This document shows, piece after piece, positions 60,572-64,000 of a stretch of DNA of 64,000 nucleotides (its first letter is position 1; every line of letters begins with the position of its first letter). Below the pieces are notes generated by a model. The model made no database searches, was not told the DNA's origin, and saw nothing but the letters and a program-made list of their open reading frames with translations. The position numbers and the translations under genes were made by a program. The DNA comes from Anaerolineae bacterium (GTDB taxonomy: Bacteria > Chloroflexota > Anaerolineae > Anaerolineales > Villigracilaceae): contig JABGOQ010000092.1 of the NCBI GenBank assembly GCA_018645405.1, forward strand, positions 1 through 64,000, in the 5' to 3' direction.

Positions 60572-63286
60572 ATGCAGATCATTCTCACCCACGAGCAAGC
60601 CGATTTTGATGCTCTTGCCTCGCTCTTTGCTGCATCTTTGCTCAACGAGCAGGCGGTGCCTGTTTTGCCGCGTCGTCTTAATCGTAATTTGCAGGCTTTT
60701 CTCACGCTTTATGGGCGCGAGTTTCCCTTTGTAGACCCGCGTGATCTCTCTGGCGAAAAAATCGAAACAGCCCTGCTCGTGGATACGCAATCTTTAGTCA
60801 CGCTAAAAGGAATGGGGAAGAAGACGCGCATCCGCGTTTTGGATCATCATCCGCTTAGAGAAAACCTGCCCGACGATTGGCAAATCACCGTTGATGAAAC
60901 AGGCGCGACGGTAACGCTCCTGACCGAAAGTTTGCGTGATGCCAATCAACATCTTTCTGTGCCCCAAGCAACTCTGCTTCTACTCGGCATATATGAAGAT
61001 ACAGGGTCATTATCCTATGTCAGCACCACGCCTCGTGATGTTCGTGCCGCCGCCTGGCTTCTTGAGCAGGGAGCCAGCCTAAATATCGCCGCCGATTTTC
61101 TCAACACGCCCCTCTCTCCCAAACAGCGCGAAATCTATGAGTTACTCAGCGCTAATGCCAAGACTCATGAAATCAATGGACATCAGGTTGTCATCGCCTG
61201 TGGTGACGCACAAGCTTTAGACGAAGAAATTTCTTCCCTTGCCCACAAACTCCGTGACCTTCTTGAACCTGATGCGCTCTTTATCCTCGTCAAAACCAAA
61301 GAAGGGATTCGCCTCGTCGCGCGCTCTTCTTCAGATAATATCCACGTCGGCAAAATCGCCGCAGAATTTGGCGGTGGCGGGCATCCCCGCGCGGCAGCTG
61401 CGCTCATAAAAGAACACCCTCTCCCTTCGGGAGAGGGTTGGGATGAGGGCGGGGACGCAGAAAACGCCCAACATAAGGGAAGCAAGCCAAATGCCACGCG
61501 CGTTCCCTGCGCCCATCTCCTCAAGATTCTCCCAGGCTATATCCAACCATCCATCACAGTCGCTGAGATCATGTCCCGTGGTCCGCAAGTGCTTTCTCTG
61601 GAGACACCAGTAGAAGAAGCCGCTCAATTGATGCAGCGGTTTGGTTATGAGGGCTATCCCGTAGTTGAAGATGGGAAAGTGGTTGGGTTGCTCAATCGAC
61701 GCTCTGTTGATCGGGCAATTTCTCATCATTTGGATATGACAGCCGCCAGCCTAATGGACGCCGGTGAAGTAACCGTTGCACCAAATGATGCGCTCACCAC
61801 ACTTCAAGAACGAATGACTGACAGCGGCTGGGGGCAGATTCCTGTTGTGGACAAAGGCGAAGTGATTGGTATCGTAACGCGCACGGATTTACTCAAAACC
61901 CTTGCGCCAGATACGCCACATGCAGCTGAAACAAATTATGCCGCCTTGCTTGAAAGCGCACTCCCCAAAGTACGCTTGGACTTGATCCGTAAAGTGGCAG
62001 ATGCGGCAGCCGAACAGCGTGTAGCTCTTTACTTGGTCGGTGGCTTTGTCCGCGATCTAATTCTCGAACGTCCCAGCCTGGATTTTGACTTCGTCGTTGA
62101 AGGCGATGCGATTGCTCTTGCATCAAATTTGGTAAAAAAATATGGTGGGCGTATAACCAAGCACGATCGCTTTGGCACTGCAAAATGGTTTCTTGAGGGT
62201 TCAAAATTTAAAGTCGAAAGTTTAAAGATTGAAAGTGACCGCCTCGAATCTTCAACCTTCAACCTTCAATCTTCAGCCTTGCCAACTTTCCTTGATTTTA
62301 TTACCGCCCGCAAAGAATTCTACAAAAGTCCCACAGCCCTTCCCACCGTTTCTCGCGGTAGCATCAAGCTTGATTTGCACCGCCGTGATTTCACCGTCAA
62401 TACGCTTGCTCTGCGCCTTGATAGATCGCATTATGGTGAGCTGCACGATCACTGGGGCGGTTTGGTCGATCTTGAGCGCGGGCTTGTCCGTGTTTTACAT
62501 TCCCTCTCCTTTGTGGATGACCCCACCCGCATCTTGCGCGCCATCCGTTTCGAGCAGCGTTTTAGTTTTACGCTCGGCATTCGCACCAGAGAGTTAATGG
62601 ATGAAGCGCATCGGCTTCTTGCCAAGCTAACGGGGCAACGAATTCGGCACGAATTGGATTTGATACTGGATGAGCCTCACGCAGTGGAGATGTTTACGCG
62701 CCTTATAGAGCTGGATTTGCTCCCCGCCATCTCTCCTGCCCTCAAACGCGACCTTGGGCTTGCTGACCGTTTAAATACCGCCTTCAACACCTCGCAGCCT
62801 CCAGAATTTGGTGAGATCGAAAGAATTGCTCATCTGAGCAAGCGCCGCGCCTTGGGTTATCTGGTTTGGCTGCTACCTCTATCGATAAAGGATTTGCGTA
62901 TCGTTTGCAAAAGATTACATTTTCATGCTTCACTAGAAGATGCCCTCTTCGCAACAAGAAGCCTCTGTGACGATCTCCCATCCCTGTTAGATGCCAAAGC
63001 CAGCGAATGGGCAATGCGCCTCGATGGGATTCCGCCTCTTGCACTTTACGCCGCATCTCTTTGCCCTATTGATAAGATTTTACGTGAGCGTATCGGGCAA
63101 TATATCTCCACGTGGCGGCATATCCAGCCCACTATTGGTGGTGAAGAATTAAAAGAACGTGGCTTATCTCCAAGCCCACGTTATAAAGAAATATTATCCC
63201 AGCTCCGTGCCGCCTGGCTAGATGGGGAAGTGAAGAACGAAAAAGAAGAAATTGCTTTTTTAGAAAACTTGCTTGAAGAAAAATAG
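60572..63286 (+). CDS. DHH phosphoesterase-CBS-tRNA nucleotidyltransferase/poly(A) polymerase fusion protein
   Basis: 904 residues. DHH domain (~1-280): THEQADFDA and DHHPL (91-95), GGGGHPRAAAALI. CBS pair (~335-450). Class II nucleotidyltransferase head (~485-640) with LVGGFVRDLILERPSLDFDFVVEGD and RRDFTVNTLALRL. C-terminal RNA-binding helical region. Related fusions add A or CCA to tRNA 3' ends in some bacteria. Two segments are unlike the family and match dispersed repeats: residues ~282-295 and ~543-572, both in-frame. TAAAAT lies 6-7 nt before the ATG with no ribosome site. Substrate specificity (A, CC or CCA) not determined. Confidence 0.88.
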   Translation: MQIILTHEQADFDALASLFAASLLNEQAVPVLPRRLNRNLQAFLTLYGREFPFVDPRDLSGEKIETALLVDTQSLVTLKGMGKKTRIRVLDHHPLRENLPDDWQITVDETGATVTLLTESLRDANQHLSVPQATLLLLGIYEDTGSLSYVSTTPRDVRAAAWLLEQGASLNIAADFLNTPLSPKQREIYELLSANAKTHEINGHQVVIACGDAQALDEEISSLAHKLRDLLEPDALFILVKTKEGIRLVARSSSDNIHVGKIAAEFGGGGHPRAAAALIKEHPLPSGEGWDEGGDAENAQHKGSKPNATRVPCAHLLKILPGYIQPSITVAEIMSRGPQVLSLETPVEEAAQLMQRFGYEGYPVVEDGKVVGLLNRRSVDRAISHHLDMTAASLMDAGEVTVAPNDALTTLQERMTDSGWGQIPVVDKGEVIGIVTRTDLLKTLAPDTPHAAETNYAALLESALPKVRLDLIRKVADAAAEQRVALYLVGGFVRDLILERPSLDFDFVVEGDAIALASNLVKKYGGRITKHDRFGTAKWFLEGSKFKVESLKIESDRLESSTFNLQSSALPTFLDFITARKEFYKSPTALPTVSRGSIKLDLHRRDFTVNTLALRLDRSHYGELHDHWGGLVDLERGLVRVLHSLSFVDDPTRILRAIRFEQRFSFTLGIRTRELMDEAHRLLAKLTGQRIRHELDLILDEPHAVEMFTRLIELDLLPAISPALKRDLGLADRLNTAFNTSQPPEFGEIERIAHLSKRRALGYLVWLLPLSIKDLRIVCKRLHFHASLEDALFATRSLCDDLPSLLDAKASEWAMRLDGIPPLALYAASLCPIDKILRERIGQYISTWRHIQPTIGGEELKERGLSPSPRYKEILSQLRAAWLDGEVKNEKEEIAFLENLLEEK

Positions 63287-63320
63287 AACGCTAAATCTGT
63301 AAAATCCACGTTCCATCTAT
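63282..63320. repeat. Short family A palindrome
   Basis: ATAGAACG and CGTTCCAT flank AATCTGTAAAATCC. Its left end overlaps the stop of the fusion gene. Confidence 0.55.
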
Positions 63321-63354
63321 TGCCCCTTTGTCACCTTTCTGACCCTTGAATCCC

Positions 63355-64000
63355 ATGACTAACTACAAACGCATTATCATCAAAATAGGCACCAGTGTCC
63401 TCACCAGCGGCAGCCCCCAGCTAGACCGCCCCAAAATGATTAACATCGTCAGCGAATGTGCAGAGTTGCATAAGCAGGGTGTGGAAATCATCGTCGTCAG
63501 TTCAGGCGCGGTTGCAGTTGGTAAGCATCGCCTGGGATTTCCTGAACTCCCGGGCACAATGGCAAGCAAGCAACTTTTTGCCGCTGTGGGGCAAAGCCGA
63601 CTCATGCATGTTTGGGAGCAACTTTTTGAGATTTACGGTCTTCAGGTGGGGCAAATTTTGCTCACCCGCTCTGATATTGAAGGCCGCTCTCGCTATCTCT
63701 ATGCTCGAGAAACCTTAAATGCTTTATTAGCACAGGGCGTTATCCCCATCATCAACGAGAATGATGCCGTTGCCACCGAAGAAATCAAACTTGGCGACAA
63801 CGATAATCTCTCCGCGATGGTTGCGATGTTGGCAGATGCCGATTTGCTCATCATGCTTACCGACCAACCGGGTTTATTCACCTCTGACCCAACCAAAAAC
63901 CCCGATGCAAAATTGATTGAAGAAGTCAATAGTATAGATGAAATTATGGACGTGGAAATTTCCCCCAGCGAAAGTGGTTTAGGCACAGGCGGCATGCTTA
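63355..64000 (+). CDS. proB: Glutamate 5-kinase (3'-truncated by window edge)
   Basis: 215 codons are visible from the ATG at 63355; the frame is open at the window end. IIKIGTSVLT at the N-terminus, VVSSGAVAVGKHRLG, IPIINENDAVATEEIKLGDNDNLSAMVAMLADADLLIMLTDQPGLF and the terminal GLGTGGML are the amino-acid-kinase core; the C-terminal PUA domain, if present, lies outside. It phosphorylates glutamate in proline synthesis. No ribosome site was seen. proA would be expected just downstream but is not in the window. Confidence 0.95.
   Translation, partial: MTNYKRIIIKIGTSVLTSGSPQLDRPKMINIVSECAELHKQGVEIIVVSSGAVAVGKHRLGFPELPGTMASKQLFAAVGQSRLMHVWEQLFEIYGLQVGQILLTRSDIEGRSRYLYARETLNALLAQGVIPIINENDAVATEEIKLGDNDNLSAMVAMLADADLLIMLTDQPGLFTSDPTKNPDAKLIEEVNSIDEIMDVEISPSESGLGTGGML

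Noticed and set aside
1-64000. CRISPR array, prophage, insertion sequence or tRNA gene
   Set aside because: No regularly spaced direct repeats, no integrase, transposase or capsid-like protein, and no tRNA cloverleaf signature was seen in any gap.

Overview
The window looks like chromosome from a free-living bacterium, most plausibly a member of the Chloroflexota (Anaerolineae-like). This is inference from gene content and style: an RNase J, a single-domain PilZ protein, an Urm1/TtuB-type sulfur carrier next to a TtuA-type tRNA thiolase, a DHH-CBS-poly(A)-polymerase fusion, a GSI-alpha-like glutamine synthetase, moderate GC, and many short intergenic palindromic repeats. No rRNA, tRNA, CRISPR array, prophage or intact insertion sequence was found. 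Most genes are housekeeping, in short operons separated by clear hairpin terminators.

Layout. 1-9964: tail of an unknown gene, a giant secreted M4 metalloprotease with beta-helix and Ig-like insertions, RNase J with a long structured leader, a LysM/M23 cell-wall protein with a DUF192 partner, and a CheY-like regulator. 10021-21376: exonuclease III, FtsH, acyl-CoA ligase, MiaA-YraN, the TtuB/TtuA-like pair, PilZ, GlnA, and an EamA transporter coupled to an AraC-MGMT repair regulator. 21377-22185 has no protein gene but holds inverted repeats and a roughly 500-nt candidate structured RNA. 22186-25620 is an aspS-asnS operon whose leader appears to be a ribosome-mediated attenuator: a 25-codon peptide containing NNNDDNDN, followed by an intrinsic terminator. 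This is the strongest novel system in the window. 25738-33686: an amidinotransferase broken by an in-frame stop, a predicted exonuclease, RidA, an aldo/keto reductase, RNase III and SMC. 33802-39771: a parvulin foldase, rpsF-ssb-rpsR, and two MDR oxidoreductases interleaved with one intact and one remnant DUF3179 gene.

39805-49708: a UvrD-like helicase coupled to an AT-rich PIN-like gene, a glycosyltransferase, a NeuD-type acetyltransferase, a membrane-protein gene with an in-frame TGA, a small Cys protein, an M20 peptidase and an MFS transporter. 49918-64000: a CrtI-like oxidoreductase, MtaB, an ATP-grasp protein, a THUMP methyltransferase, a PLP enzyme behind a GntR-like operator pair, an HTH/membrane pair, an aldo/keto reductase followed by an SDR remnant, an intact SDR, the DHH-CBS-PAP fusion and the start of proB.

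Two themes recur. First, translation and tRNA biology is over-represented (aspS, asnS, miaA, ttuA/B, mtaB, THUMP methyltransferase, tRNA nucleotidyltransferase, S6/S18), and several of these genes show a -10 box 6-7 nt before the ATG, suggesting leaderless mRNAs. Second, several families of dispersed palindromic repeats fill intergenic space. In places they supply start or stop codons or sit in-frame inside genes, which suggests active small-repeat mobility. All start corrections, operators and RNA structures are read by eye and none has been tested by search or folding.
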